DNA of 38,620 bases, taken from NCBI GenBank assembly GCA_009885525.1, contig VFKN01000147.1, positions 1 to 38,620 of the forward strand, written 5' to 3'. Numbering within the stretch: position 1 is the stretch's first letter; the number at the start of each line of letters is the position of its first letter. The notes below the pieces were generated by a model that saw only the letters and a list, made by a program, of their open reading frames with translations, was not told the DNA's origin and made no database searches. Position numbers and translations under genes: made by a program. Below are positions 31,092 through 38,511 of the stretch, piece after piece. This DNA comes from Anaerolineaceae bacterium (lineage in GTDB: Bacteria > Chloroflexota > Anaerolineae > Anaerolineales > Villigracilaceae).

Positions 31092-31116
31092 GGGGGGAAA
31101 GGATGAAAAGGAAAAT

Positions 31117-31203
31117 GTAAACAAGTACACAAGTATACATGTCTACGTGTTACGTGTTTACGTGTGTACCTGTGTACCTGTGTACCTGTTTACCTATCTA
31201 CGT
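31117..31203. repeat. Eleven-unit inverted octad array
   Basis: GTAAACAA, GTACACAA, GTATACAT, GTCTACGT, a 7-nt unit GTTACGT, GTTTACGT, GTGTACCT x3, GTTTACCT, ATCTACGT. The left units are complements of the right. The stop codon and the last residues (NVDR) of the epimerase gene are read from it. Confidence 0.8.
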
Positions 31204-32119
31204 TCTTCATTTCTTCCACTGCTTCCTTCACACCATCAGCCAATGTGACTTGTGGTTTGAAGCCGAGCGTATCCATGATTTTTTTGGGTGTGCCGATGGA
31301 ACGATAGATGTCGCCCGCGCGCGGTTCAGCGTGGATATGTTTTGGGGCGTTCGGGAAAATTTCGTAGAGAATATCGAGCAGGTCAAGTAAGCGCGTTTCA
31401 ACGCCGGTGCAGACATTGAATATTTGACCGGGCGCGGCGGGATGTTGGGATGCGATCAAATTCGCCTGCACCACATCGCGCACGTTGACCAGGTCGCGGG
31501 TTTGTCCGCCATCGCCATAAACGGTTATAGGTTTGTTATCCAACATGCGGCGGATAAAAATCGGGACTGCCGCGGCATACATCGAGTCGGGGCGCTGACG
31601 CGGACCGTAGACATTGAAGTAGCGTAGCGCAGCAACTTCCAATCCAAATGAATGGGTGTAAAGGTTTGCATACATTTCATCCACGCGTTTGGAGGTGGCG
31701 TAGGGAGATAATTGTTTAAGCGGAGTATCTTCCACCAGCGGCATGGCAGTTGAATCGCCATACACCGCCGCGCTGGAAGCGATGACCACGCGCTTTACAT
31801 TTGCTTTTCTTGCGGCTTCAAAAAGAATGGATGTGCCGGTAATGTTGACATCAAAACATTCCTGCGGCTTTTCCATTGATTCGGGCACGGAGACGAACGC
31901 GGCTTCGTGGAAGATGATATCCACGCCGCTGACTGCTTCCTTTACTTTTTCAGCATCGCGCAGATCGCCTTCGATAATTCTGACATCCAAGCCCTGCAAA
32001 TTTTCGCGTTTGCCCGAAGAGAAATTATCCAGAACACGAACATCCGCGCCTTGCTGAAGCAAAGTGATTGCAATGTGTGAACCGATGAAACCGGCGCCGC
32101 CTGTGATTAAATATTTCAT
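31190..32119 (-). CDS. UDP-sugar C4 epimerase-like SDR
   Basis: 309 residues, extended SDR. Rossmann motif 'YLITGGAGFIGSHIA', 'VLDNFSSGKRENL', 'GDLRDAE', 'FHEAAFVSVPESMEKP', catalytic 'SSAAVYGDS' and 'YATSKRVDEMY', then 'RYFNVYGPRQRPDS' and 'VYGDGGQTRDLVNVRDVVQA'. It is closest to UDP-glucose/UDP-GlcNAc 4-epimerases (GalE/WbpP type). It supplies epimerised UDP-sugar for the polysaccharide made by the neighbouring transferases. The C-terminus overlaps the octad array. Confidence 0.88.
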   Translation of the reverse strand: MKYLITGGAGFIGSHIAITLLQQGADVRVLDNFSSGKRENLQGLDVRIIEGDLRDAEKVKEAVSGVDIIFHEAAFVSVPESMEKPQECFDVNITGTSILFEAARKANVKRVVIASSAAVYGDSTAMPLVEDTPLKQLSPYATSKRVDEMYANLYTHSFGLEVAALRYFNVYGPRQRPDSMYAAAVPIFIRRMLDNKPITVYGDGGQTRDLVNVRDVVQANLIASQHPAAPGQIFNVCTGVETRLLDLLDILYEIFPNAPKHIHAEPRAGDIYRSIGTPKKIMDTLGFKPQVTLADGVKEAVEEMKNVDR

Positions 32120-32183
32120 TTTATTTTCTCCAAAGATGTATCAAAGTTAACTCAGGGAATCAAGATTGAGTGCGTCAGGTGAT

Positions 32184-33650
32184 CTATCTGCCTGTCCTTC
32201 TTAAGACTGTGCCAATCGTACGCAGGACAATGTTAAAGTCCATGTTGAGTGTGCGGTGTTTGATGTAATAAAGATCATATTCGAGTTTCACGGCTGTTTC
32301 TTTTATGGTGGAGACATAGCCATAATTAATTTGCGCCCAACCCGTGAGACCGGGTTTGACGAGTAAACGCGCGCGATAAAAGGGAATTTGTTTCTGAAAT
32401 TGCGCCACGAGTTCGGGGCGTTCGGCGCGCGGACCAACCAGACTCATTTCGCCGGTGAACACGCCGACAAATTGCGGTACTTCATCGATGCGGGTCTTGC
32501 GCAGGAAATTTCCCACACGTGTCACACGCGGATCATTCTCTTCGGCGGGTTTGGCTTCGCCATCTGCTTCGGCATTCTGATACATCGAGCGGAATTTGTA
32601 AATTCTGAATATCCGCCCGCCTTTGCCCAGTCTTTCCTGTGAATAGAAAATTGGAAAACCACTTTCCAATGCAATCGCGAGCGCAACAATTGGGAAGATC
32701 AGCACAAAGATCAACGAACCGAGCAACCCGCCGATAATGTCCATAAGGCGTTTGAACAATTCATACATGCCACTCACGCGGACTTGATCTACAAACGAGC
32801 GGATGACCCAATCCGATTCGAGGTGTTCGACCGGTACGCGCTGAGTCATCTCTTCGTACATGATCGGCATACGCGTTACTTCGATGCCGCTTTCCTGTGT
32901 ATCCAAAATAGTCTGAAAGGTCTCGCCCTTCATCTCGCCATTGATGGCAACAACAATATCCGAGACGTTATATTCTTCAATGGTCTCAAGTAGTTTTTTA
33001 GTTGTGCCCAACACGGCAAAGCCCTGATAAGACTTGCCCAGCTTCCTTATATCGTCATCAATAAATCCGAGTAGCAGAAACGGGGGCGGATTGAGTTTGC
33101 GGTAAATATCCGCAAGCGAATGGCCAGCCTTGCCCGCGCCTATGATCAATATACGGCGCATTAATCCTGATGAGGTGTAGATTCTAATGTAGATGGCGCG
33201 CCAGACCAGCGTCAGGATCGAGGCGATGACAAGAAATGCGCCGACGCCGATACGCGGAAGTGAATTGGGGTCTTGATTAAACGTGAAGAGCAGGGAATAT
33301 CCGAGCAAGCCAACGATCGGCGCAACCGCAATTCCGCGCAGGGTTTTCCTCCAACTGGCGGCGGCATGCGGCTCATACGAATCAACCAGCAATAAAAGCC
33401 AGATCAAAGGCAGAAGATAAAACCAATAGGGCGTCTTGATATCCAGAAATTTTTCAGCAAGGGCTTCCGCGCGGACTTTGGGAAAACCCCTCTCGATCAG
33501 CCGCGCGACCTCACGATATAAAGATAATTCATACCAAATATATAACGCCAGTCCCATCGCAGCCGCTGAGGCGATCAGATCGCCGATAATCAGAATAGTG
33601 CGTTGTTCGCTGGGTCGTAATCGTAGGGAAGGTTTTGAAATATCAGCCAT
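32184..33650 (-). CDS. Polyprenyl glycosylphosphotransferase (exopolysaccharide initiator)
   Basis: 488 residues from [13 protein letters not shown]; the ATG overlaps the end of the upstream glycosyltransferase by eight bases. Four N-terminal helices are followed by a CoA-binding-like Rossmann region ('[21 protein letters not shown]'). A further helix ('[25 protein letters not shown]') leads to the catalytic domain: '[26 protein letters not shown]', '[32 protein letters not shown]' and '[14 protein letters not shown]'. It transfers a sugar-1-phosphate to undecaprenyl phosphate, the first step of repeat-unit assembly (WbaP/WcaJ family). Confidence 0.93.
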   Translation of the reverse strand: MADISKPSLRLRPSEQRTILIIGDLIASAAAMGLALYIWYELSLYREVARLIERGFPKVRAEALAEKFLDIKTPYWFYLLPLIWLLLLVDSYEPHAAASWRKTLRGIAVAPIVGLLGYSLLFTFNQDPNSLPRIGVGAFLVIASILTLVWRAIYIRIYTSSGLMRRILIIGAGKAGHSLADIYRKLNPPPFLLLGFIDDDIRKLGKSYQGFAVLGTTKKLLETIEEYNVSDIVVAINGEMKGETFQTILDTQESGIEVTRMPIMYEEMTQRVPVEHLESDWVIRSFVDQVRVSGMYELFKRLMDIIGGLLGSLIFVLIFPIVALAIALESGFPIFYSQERLGKGGRIFRIYKFRSMYQNAEADGEAKPAEENDPRVTRVGNFLRKTRIDEVPQFVGVFTGEMSLVGPRAERPELVAQFQKQIPFYRARLLVKPGLTGWAQINYGYVSTIKETAVKLEYDLYYIKHRTLNMDFNIVLRTIGTVLRRTGR

Positions 33651-34653
33651 GTTTCTCAGCCGAGAATAAGCTCGCAATACTGCTCCACAAAAAACCCGCG
33701 CCCCAAGAGATATGCATGGTTGAAATCGCAAGCGGCAACCCGACAATCAGGAAACCATTTCGTTTTTCGATTGCAAGTTTCAAACCAGCCAGCCCGAGCG
33801 CGGAGAAATAGAAAATCAATTGGGCGGCAAGTAAAACACGCCCCAACCCAATAAATAAGGATAACACAATAAATACAAACAGGCTTAATACAAATAGCGG
33901 AGGTAACGCCTGCCGCCAGCGCAGTGTGTGCGGATAGCGTTTGAGCATTTTGAGTTTCCAAAAACCATAACGCCAATATTGATCGGCTAATTTTTTCAAT
34001 GTGCTGCGTGAAAAATAAACCGAGCGAATGGATGGATCCAGCCAAACTTTACCACCCGATTCGCGCACACGGGTATTGAACTCGTAATCTTCGTTTGCCA
34101 GCAAAGTTTCGTCGAACATGCCAATCTTGTCGAGCAACGTGCGGCGGAACGATCCAAATGGGACGGTATCCACGGCGGATTCTTTTGCGTTGAGCCGATA
34201 CATCGCGTCGCCTACGCCCATCGGGTGGGCTGCCGCGAACGAGATGGATTCGGCGACCCAGGTATTTGCGCCCGCGCGGATATCCCACACGCCGCCGATA
34301 TTCGCGCCCTTGTTTGCTTCGTGGGCAGTGACGCAGCGTTGCACGTATTCCGGAATCGGCATCGAATGCGCATCGAGGCGGACGATAATTTCTCCGCGCG
34401 AATTTTTAATCGCCTGATTCAGCGCCGCGGGAATCGTCCGCACGCTATTTTCCACCACGCGCACGGATAAATCCGCGTGCTCGGATTGGAACGCGGAGAT
34501 GACCGCGCGCGTTTTATCAGTGGACATGCCATCCGAAATGACAAGTTCCATTTGCGCGCGCGGATAGGTCTGCGCGAGGATGGCATCGAGCAGGTGGCGA
34601 ATGGTCGCTTCTTCGTTATAACAAGGGACAATGATCGAGATAAAAGGCGGCAT
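33643..34653 (-). CDS. Family 2 glycosyltransferase (ExoA-like)
   Basis: 336 residues. A GT-A fold begins with 'ISIIVPCYNEEATIRHLLDAIL', then 'ELVISDGMSTDKTRAVI', 'IIVRLDAHSMPIPEY' (the DxH/DxD metal region), 'TVPFGSFRRTLLDKIGMFDETLLANEDYEFNTRV' (acceptor and ED catalytic region) and 'YWRYGFWKLKMLKRYP'. Three C-terminal membrane helices anchor it. It resembles ExoA-type succinoglycan transferases. It probably adds a later sugar onto the lipid-linked primer. Confidence 0.9.
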   Translation of the reverse strand: MPPFISIIVPCYNEEATIRHLLDAILAQTYPRAQMELVISDGMSTDKTRAVISAFQSEHADLSVRVVENSVRTIPAALNQAIKNSRGEIIVRLDAHSMPIPEYVQRCVTAHEANKGANIGGVWDIRAGANTWVAESISFAAAHPMGVGDAMYRLNAKESAVDTVPFGSFRRTLLDKIGMFDETLLANEDYEFNTRVRESGGKVWLDPSIRSVYFSRSTLKKLADQYWRYGFWKLKMLKRYPHTLRWRQALPPLFVLSLFVFIVLSLFIGLGRVLLAAQLIFYFSALGLAGLKLAIEKRNGFLIVGLPLAISTMHISWGAGFLWSSIASLFSAEKHG

Positions 34654-34669
34654 GGATTTTACAAAGTGA

Positions 34670-34690
34670 CAGTCACCTTAAAGGTGACTG
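34670..34690. repeat. Hairpin holding the end of the histidine kinase gene
   Basis: CAGTCACCTT-A-AAGGTGACTG, 10-bp arms. It encodes the last residues (SHL) and the stop of the kinase gene, and lies in the 24-base gap to the next gene. Confidence 0.65.
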
Positions 34691-36105
34691 TTATTTTTAT
34701 TATAAGGGAAAAACACCTCAAAAGTTGTCCCCTCGCCTAACTTGCTGCGGACGCTAATTCTGCCGCCGTGCGCCTGCACAATTTCGTGCGCAATGGCAAG
34801 TCCCAGCCCCGCGCCGTGTTTCTCTCCGCCTTTGCGGGCAGGGTCGGCTTGATAGAAGCGGTCAAAGATGTGCGCCTGCGCCTCGGGTGAAATCCCCGCG
34901 CCGGTGTCTGTAACGGAGATGAGCATAATTTTGGAGTCCATCAGTTTACTGATGGACTTGTCAGGCAGCAAGCTGCCTGACTCCAGAGTTTGAGCGCGAA
35001 GCGTAATCAAACCGCCGTTAGGAGTGAACTTGAGCGCGTTGTCCACCAGGTTGGTGAAGACTTGCGCGAGACGGTCACCATCGGCGGTGAGTTTCGGCAG
35101 GTTTGAATCTGCGTCCACTTTGATTTGCACGCCCGCTTTTTGCGATTGCGGGGTGAACTTTTCAGCGATCACATTTAACAACGCGGGGATTTGCACCGAA
35201 GACATTGTAATATCCGCTGTGCCGGCGTCGAGTTTGGCGAGGTCGAGCAGATCGAGCACCATGCGATGCATGCGCGCGGACTCGTCGTAGATGACTTGCG
35301 CGGCTTGCTGGCGCGCTGCGTCTGTATCCGCGGTGCTGTCCAAAATCGCTTGCGCGAATCCTTGAATGGAGGTGAGCGGCGTTTTCAATTCGTGCGAGAC
35401 ATTCGCGACAAACTCCCGCTGTGATTTTTGACTCGCCTGCGCGCGCGCGACCATCGAGTTAAAAGCGCGCGTCAATTCTTTGACCTCGTGCGGACCTTGC
35501 GCGCCGATAAGTTTTTCCTCCACCGCTAAATTTTCACGTGCGGCAGCGACAACTTTTTGCAGCGGGTCTGCGATCCAGCGCGCGACGAAGAAGGCGACCA
35601 CAAGCGAGAGCAGCAGCGCGACAACTCCGCTTTGCAGGATGATGGGCAGGAAATCATCGGTAAAAATATTTGCGATGGAAATACGCGGACGTGGCGAAGC
35701 GACCAGGAGGTAAGTCTTGTCCGGAAGTTTTTGAAGCGAGTATAGCCACGTCACGCCGCTTTCATCACGCACAAACGGAATGCGCGCAAAGAATCTTTTT
35801 TGCGGGAACGGCAGCGCGGACTGTTTACCCGATTGTGTATCGAAAATGACTTGTCCATCTTTTGTATACAACAATACGCGGACATCAAATGTACGCGTGG
35901 CATTTTCGGCAACCACTGAAATCGACTGCGAGCCATTACCTGTCATCACAACCGATTCAACGGCTTTCAGGCGTTGAATGGTTTGACGATACAACAATGG
36001 ATTACGTAAAAGATATATAAATAGAACCAGCGCCACAATGCTTAACGCTGTGGTGATGACAAGGGCGTAACTTAACCAGAGACGGGAACGGAGGGAGGTG
36101 AACAT
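34678..36105 (-). CDS. Sensor histidine kinase (PhoR/ResE type)
   Basis: 475 residues. One N-terminal helix (about 10-32), an extracytoplasmic region of about 130 residues ('FDVRVLLYTKDGQVIFDTQSG'), a second helix near 155-175, HAMP ('RWIADPLQKVVAAARENLA'), the phosphoacceptor 'FVANVSHELKTPLTSIQGFAQ' and the ATP-binding core ('LVDNALKFTPNGG', 'VTDTGAGISPEAQAHIFDRFYQ', 'GAGLGLAIAHEIV'). A repeat (34931-34986) inserts 'SGSLLPDKSISKLMDS' between the N box and the G1 box, on the 'TLRAQTLE...KIMLISVTDTG' strand pair. The frame is open and all boxes remain. It pairs with the response regulator 90 bases upstream. Confidence 0.93.
   Translation of the reverse strand: MFTSLRSRLWLSYALVITTALSIVALVLFIYLLRNPLLYRQTIQRLKAVESVVMTGNGSQSISVVAENATRTFDVRVLLYTKDGQVIFDTQSGKQSALPFPQKRFFARIPFVRDESGVTWLYSLQKLPDKTYLLVASPRPRISIANIFTDDFLPIILQSGVVALLLSLVVAFFVARWIADPLQKVVAAARENLAVEEKLIGAQGPHEVKELTRAFNSMVARAQASQKSQREFVANVSHELKTPLTSIQGFAQAILDSTADTDAARQQAAQVIYDESARMHRMVLDLLDLAKLDAGTADITMSSVQIPALLNVIAEKFTPQSQKAGVQIKVDADSNLPKLTADGDRLAQVFTNLVDNALKFTPNGGLITLRAQTLESGSLLPDKSISKLMDSKIMLISVTDTGAGISPEAQAHIFDRFYQADPARKGGEKHGAGLGLAIAHEIVQAHGGRISVRSKLGEGTTFEVFFPYNKNNSHL
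34931..34986. repeat. Cloverleaf-like dispersed element, copy 3 (inside the histidine kinase gene)
   Basis: Outer arms TTGGAGTC and GACTCCAG, first hairpin GTCCATCAG-TTTA-CTGATGGAC, second hairpin GTCAGGCA-GCAAGC-TGCCTGAC. The arms differ from copies 1 and 2 yet pair perfectly. It encodes about 17 extra residues in the kinase. Confidence 0.8.
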
Positions 36106-36113
36106 GGGGAAAA

Positions 36114-36192
36114 TGTCACTGCGAGGAACGAAGCAGTCTCCTGTGATGCGAGATTGCTTCGGGCAAAGAACAAGAGCGCCCTCGCAAAGACA
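36114..36192. repeat. Dispersed inverted-end repeat between the two-component genes
   Basis: TGTCACTGCGAGG and CCTCGCAAAGACA are imperfect terminal inverted repeats (12 of 13). The body reads GAACGAAGCAGTCTC and GAGATTGCTTCG, a pattern I recognise as a common bacterial intergenic repeat. Only one copy is in the window. It fills the gap between the kinase and the regulator. Confidence 0.6.
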
Positions 36193-36195
36193 GTA

Positions 36196-36876
36196 TCATG
36201 CGATCAACTTGTATCCAACCCCGGTAACGGTTTCGATCTTAACATTGGAGCCTTCGAGTTTTTTGCGAAGGTGCGCAATATGGACATCCACCGTGCGAGT
36301 TTGGCCGTAGAAGTCAAATCCCCAGGCGAGTTGGAGCAATTGCTCGCGGGTGAATACTCGGCCGGAATGTTCTGCGAGCGTAAGCAGCAAATCGAATTCC
36401 TGAGTCCGCAACTCGAGGACGCGTGACGCGAGATGCACTTCACGCGCGGCGGGATCGATCATCAAGTCGCCGCGATGAATCGGCTTGGGATCTGAGTCCT
36501 TCGTTTTTTCACTGCGACGCAAAATGGCTTTGGCGCGCGCGGTCAACTCACGCGGATTAAACGGCTTGGTCAGGTAATCATCCGCGCCGAGTTCGAGACC
36601 GAGAATTTTATCGATATCCTCATCACGCGCGGTCAGCATGATGATGGGAGTCTGGTCGCCGTCCGCGCGGAGTTTGCGGCAGACCTCGAAACCATCCAGT
36701 TTGGGAAGCATCACATCCAGCACGATCAGCGCGGGGCGATGCTTTGCGACCGCCTCCAACGCGGATTCGCCATCGCCCGCTTCCTGTATGCGAAATCCCT
36801 CGCGCTCAAAATACATGCGCGCGAGTTGAATAATGGAAGGTTCGTCGTCAACAAGGAGGATGAGTTCGGAGGACAT
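36196..36876 (-). CDS. OmpR-family response regulator
   Basis: 226 residues. Receiver domain: 'ILLVDDEPSIIQLARMYFEREGF' (acidic pair), 'PALIVLDVMLPKLDGFEVCR' (phosphoacceptor Asp near residue 53), 'IIMLTARDED' (Thr) and 'GADDYLTKPFNPREL' (Lys). The C-terminal winged-helix DNA-binding domain ends with 'LLQLAWGFDFYGQTRTVDVHIAHLRKKLEG' and 'IETVTGVGYKLIA'. It is transcribed ahead of the kinase and the polysaccharide genes, which may be its targets; that is inference. Confidence 0.95.
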   Translation of the reverse strand: MSSELILLVDDEPSIIQLARMYFEREGFRIQEAGDGESALEAVAKHRPALIVLDVMLPKLDGFEVCRKLRADGDQTPIIMLTARDEDIDKILGLELGADDYLTKPFNPRELTARAKAILRRSEKTKDSDPKPIHRGDLMIDPAAREVHLASRVLELRTQEFDLLLTLAEHSGRVFTREQLLQLAWGFDFYGQTRTVDVHIAHLRKKLEGSNVKIETVTGVGYKLIA

Positions 36877-36895
36877 AAAGCCTAAAGACTTTTTG

Positions 36896-36965
36896 CCACA
36901 GAGATCACGGAGAGCACAGAGAAAGCCTTAAAAAATCTCCGTGACCTTTGTGCTCTCTGTGGTGG
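36896..36965. repeat. Inverted 9-nt-unit array between ridA and the response regulator
   Basis: Left arm CACAGAGAT, CACGGAGAG, CACAGAGAA; right arm, read as complement, CACAGAGAG, CACAAAGGT, CACGGAGAT. The arms pair imperfectly around an AAAAAA centre. The ridA stop lies 9 bases further, after a T run, so it may end ridA transcripts. Confidence 0.7.
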
Positions 36966-36973
36966 AATTTTTT

Positions 36974-37357
36974 TTACCCAATCAAAGCAACGGCTTCGAT
37001 TTCAACCGATGCGCCTTTGGGAAGTCCGGCTACTGCGACGGTGCTGCGTGCAGGCGGATTTTCGCCGAAGAATTCAGCGTAGATGGAATTCATTTTGGGG
37101 AAATCGCCCATGTCTTTAAGGAAGACAGTGGTTTTGACCACATTTGAAATACTGGAACCAGCGGCTTCGAGCACGGCGCTTAAATTGGTCAGCACCTGAC
37201 GGGTCTGCTCTTCCACGCCGCCTTCAATCAACTCACCCGTGGCAGGAATTAGCCCGATCTGCCCGGCTGTGTAGATCATGGCCTCGGTGGCAATGGCTTG
37301 CGAGTAGGGTCCGATCGCCTTGGGTGCTTTGTCTGTTTGAATGACTTTCTTTTTCAT
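36974..37357 (-). CDS. ridA: RidA-family enamine/imine deaminase
   Basis: 127 residues, the standard length. The signature is clear: 'TDKAPKAIGPYSQAIATEAMIYTAGQIGLIP', 'VEEQTRQVLTNLSAVLEAAGSSISNVVKTTVFLKDM', 'NSIYAEFFGENPPARSTVAVAGLPKGASVEIEAVALI'. The arginine in 'PPARSTVAV' is the substrate-carboxylate residue. It hydrolyses reactive 2-aminoacrylate and similar imines from PLP enzymes in the cytosol. GAGAGG precedes the ATG. The PLP desulfhydrase in this window makes this kind of intermediate, though the two genes are far apart. Confidence 0.95.
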   Translation of the reverse strand: MKKKVIQTDKAPKAIGPYSQAIATEAMIYTAGQIGLIPATGELIEGGVEEQTRQVLTNLSAVLEAAGSSISNVVKTTVFLKDMGDFPKMNSIYAEFFGENPPARSTVAVAGLPKGASVEIEAVALIG

Positions 37358-37434
37358 AACTTACCTCTCTGGAAATGATTTGAGAACCGAGTATACAACC
37401 TTTGGGAAAATGGTTCAATGGTTTTGGAAGCAAA

Positions 37435-37472
37435 AGACCTCCGAGGTTTTGCACGCAGCGCCTCGGAGGTCT
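37435..37472. repeat. AGACCTCCGAGG hairpin
   Basis: AGACCTCCGAGG and CCTCGGAGGTCT, 12-bp perfect arms around a 14-base loop, flanked by AAA and GAAAA. It lies between ridA and the nucleotidyltransferase gene. It may serve as a terminator for the latter, which ends 12 bases away. Confidence 0.7.
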
Positions 37473-37483
37473 GAAAACATCAC

Positions 37484-38173
37484 CTATTTTGCTTCATCGT
37501 CAGGAGGAGGAATTTCCTGTTCTTTCCTGCCAATGAAGATCAGGGATTCAAGGTCTTCAATATCTTCTGGAGAAAAATTTTTCACTACAGCGCGGACTTC
37601 ATCCAAATCCGCGTCGGATGTCCAGCCCAACATGCGCGAAATATCCGCCCAGTCTTGTGGACGTTGAGCCGCCATTTTCAAGAGGACAAGATAGGGCAAG
37701 CCAACCACAGGATATCCCGCAGGGTCAAGTTTGGGATTCGTCAACGCTGCTTTTAGCCACGGATATTTTCCAAAAATAACATCCAGTTCGGTTCCATCGG
37801 GTGAAAGCATTAAATAGCCTGGAATTGCTAATGGCGAGGAAATACTATATCCCGCCTCCTGCAATTTTTTTATGACAGTATTGCCATCCCGTTCGTGGAT
37901 GATAATATCCATATCTTTTGTCATGCGTTCGGGCATATAGGCGCGGGTGGCGACGCCGCCAATCAGCGCCCATTCGATACCCTGCAAAATGGGACGTAAA
38001 TCGGGCCATGGATTCATAGCCGTTCTCCTTCGCATAAAATCGTGACCGCTGCCCGTGCCGGGTTTGACGCGCCGCAAGACCATATCAATCATAAAGCGCC
38101 GCATCTGGCGCGGAGTGAGATTGCCGTCAGGCGCAATCTTGGCAATGGCTGGGGGAACTGGTAAGGCGTTCAT
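37484..38173 (-). CDS. AbiEii-like nucleotidyltransferase-fold protein
   Basis: 229 residues for the longest ORF; a shorter start at MNPWPDLRP (residue 53) is possible, and neither has a good ribosome site. The nucleotidyltransferase pattern 'EWALIGGVATRAYMPERMTKDMDIII' (GG, then D-x-D) and 'GYLMLSPDGTELDVIFG' (third acidic residue) match the AbiEii/AbiGii-like or DUF1814-type group. It is not followed by an AbiEi-like antitoxin gene. The N-terminal 50 residues ('IAPDGNLTPRQMRRFMIDMVLRR') are basic and helical. Function could be a toxin or a stray tRNA/protein nucleotidyltransferase. Confidence 0.6.
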   Translation of the reverse strand: MNALPVPPAIAKIAPDGNLTPRQMRRFMIDMVLRRVKPGTGSGHDFMRRRTAMNPWPDLRPILQGIEWALIGGVATRAYMPERMTKDMDIIIHERDGNTVIKKLQEAGYSISSPLAIPGYLMLSPDGTELDVIFGKYPWLKAALTNPKLDPAGYPVVGLPYLVLLKMAAQRPQDWADISRMLGWTSDADLDEVRAVVKNFSPEDIEDLESLIFIGRKEQEIPPPDDEAK

Positions 38174-38206
38174 TATGGTTATCTTACTATAATCTTTGCG
38201 AAAGAT

Positions 38207-38297
38207 GAATAACTCACTTTACGCAGTGTCGTTCTGAGTGAAGCGAAGAACCTCTACGATTGCCTCAGAGACCCTTCGCTAACGCTCAGGGAATCAC
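38207..38297. repeat. MITE-like dispersed element, copy 2 (inverted)
   Basis: Reverse-oriented copy of 4009-4100: GTCGTTCTGAGTGAAGCG, AACCTCTACG, GACCCTTCGCTAACGCTC and GGGAATCAC. GAATAACTCAC forms its left end. It lies between the nucleotidyltransferase gene and the FGE gene. Confidence 0.7.
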
Positions 38298-38339
38298 GCT
38301 TGTATCCGTTCATCCGTTCAAAATCTGCTGGGAACATTT

Positions 38340-38511
38340 TTACGGTGTGCGGGCGCAACGAAAGCCGACAAAGTTATTGGAATTCGTCGGGTCGTACCTG
38401 CTGCGGTTGGCAGAGCGCGTGTCGTTAAAGTAGATGTACCACGAGCCGCCCCGCAACACTCGGCTACCCGAAACACTCAAATCCTCTCTGCCATCATTGA
38501 GATCATAAGGA
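38340..38511 (-). pseudogene. C-terminal remnant of an FGE/SUMF1-type gene, cut by an IS
   Basis: The last 56 or so codons read 'PYDLNDGREDLSVSGSRVLRGGSW' and end in 'NNFVGFRCARTP', the C-terminal signature of the formylglycine-generating-enzyme (SUMF1) sulfatase-modifying fold. In the same frame upstream, the ORF continues as 'MCYRTQDSEKLPFCLSCPFYT', which has no FGE character and overlaps a transposase start on the other strand. The join near 38511 is read as an insertion boundary. The N-terminal part of the gene would lie beyond the element, outside the window. Confidence 0.6.
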
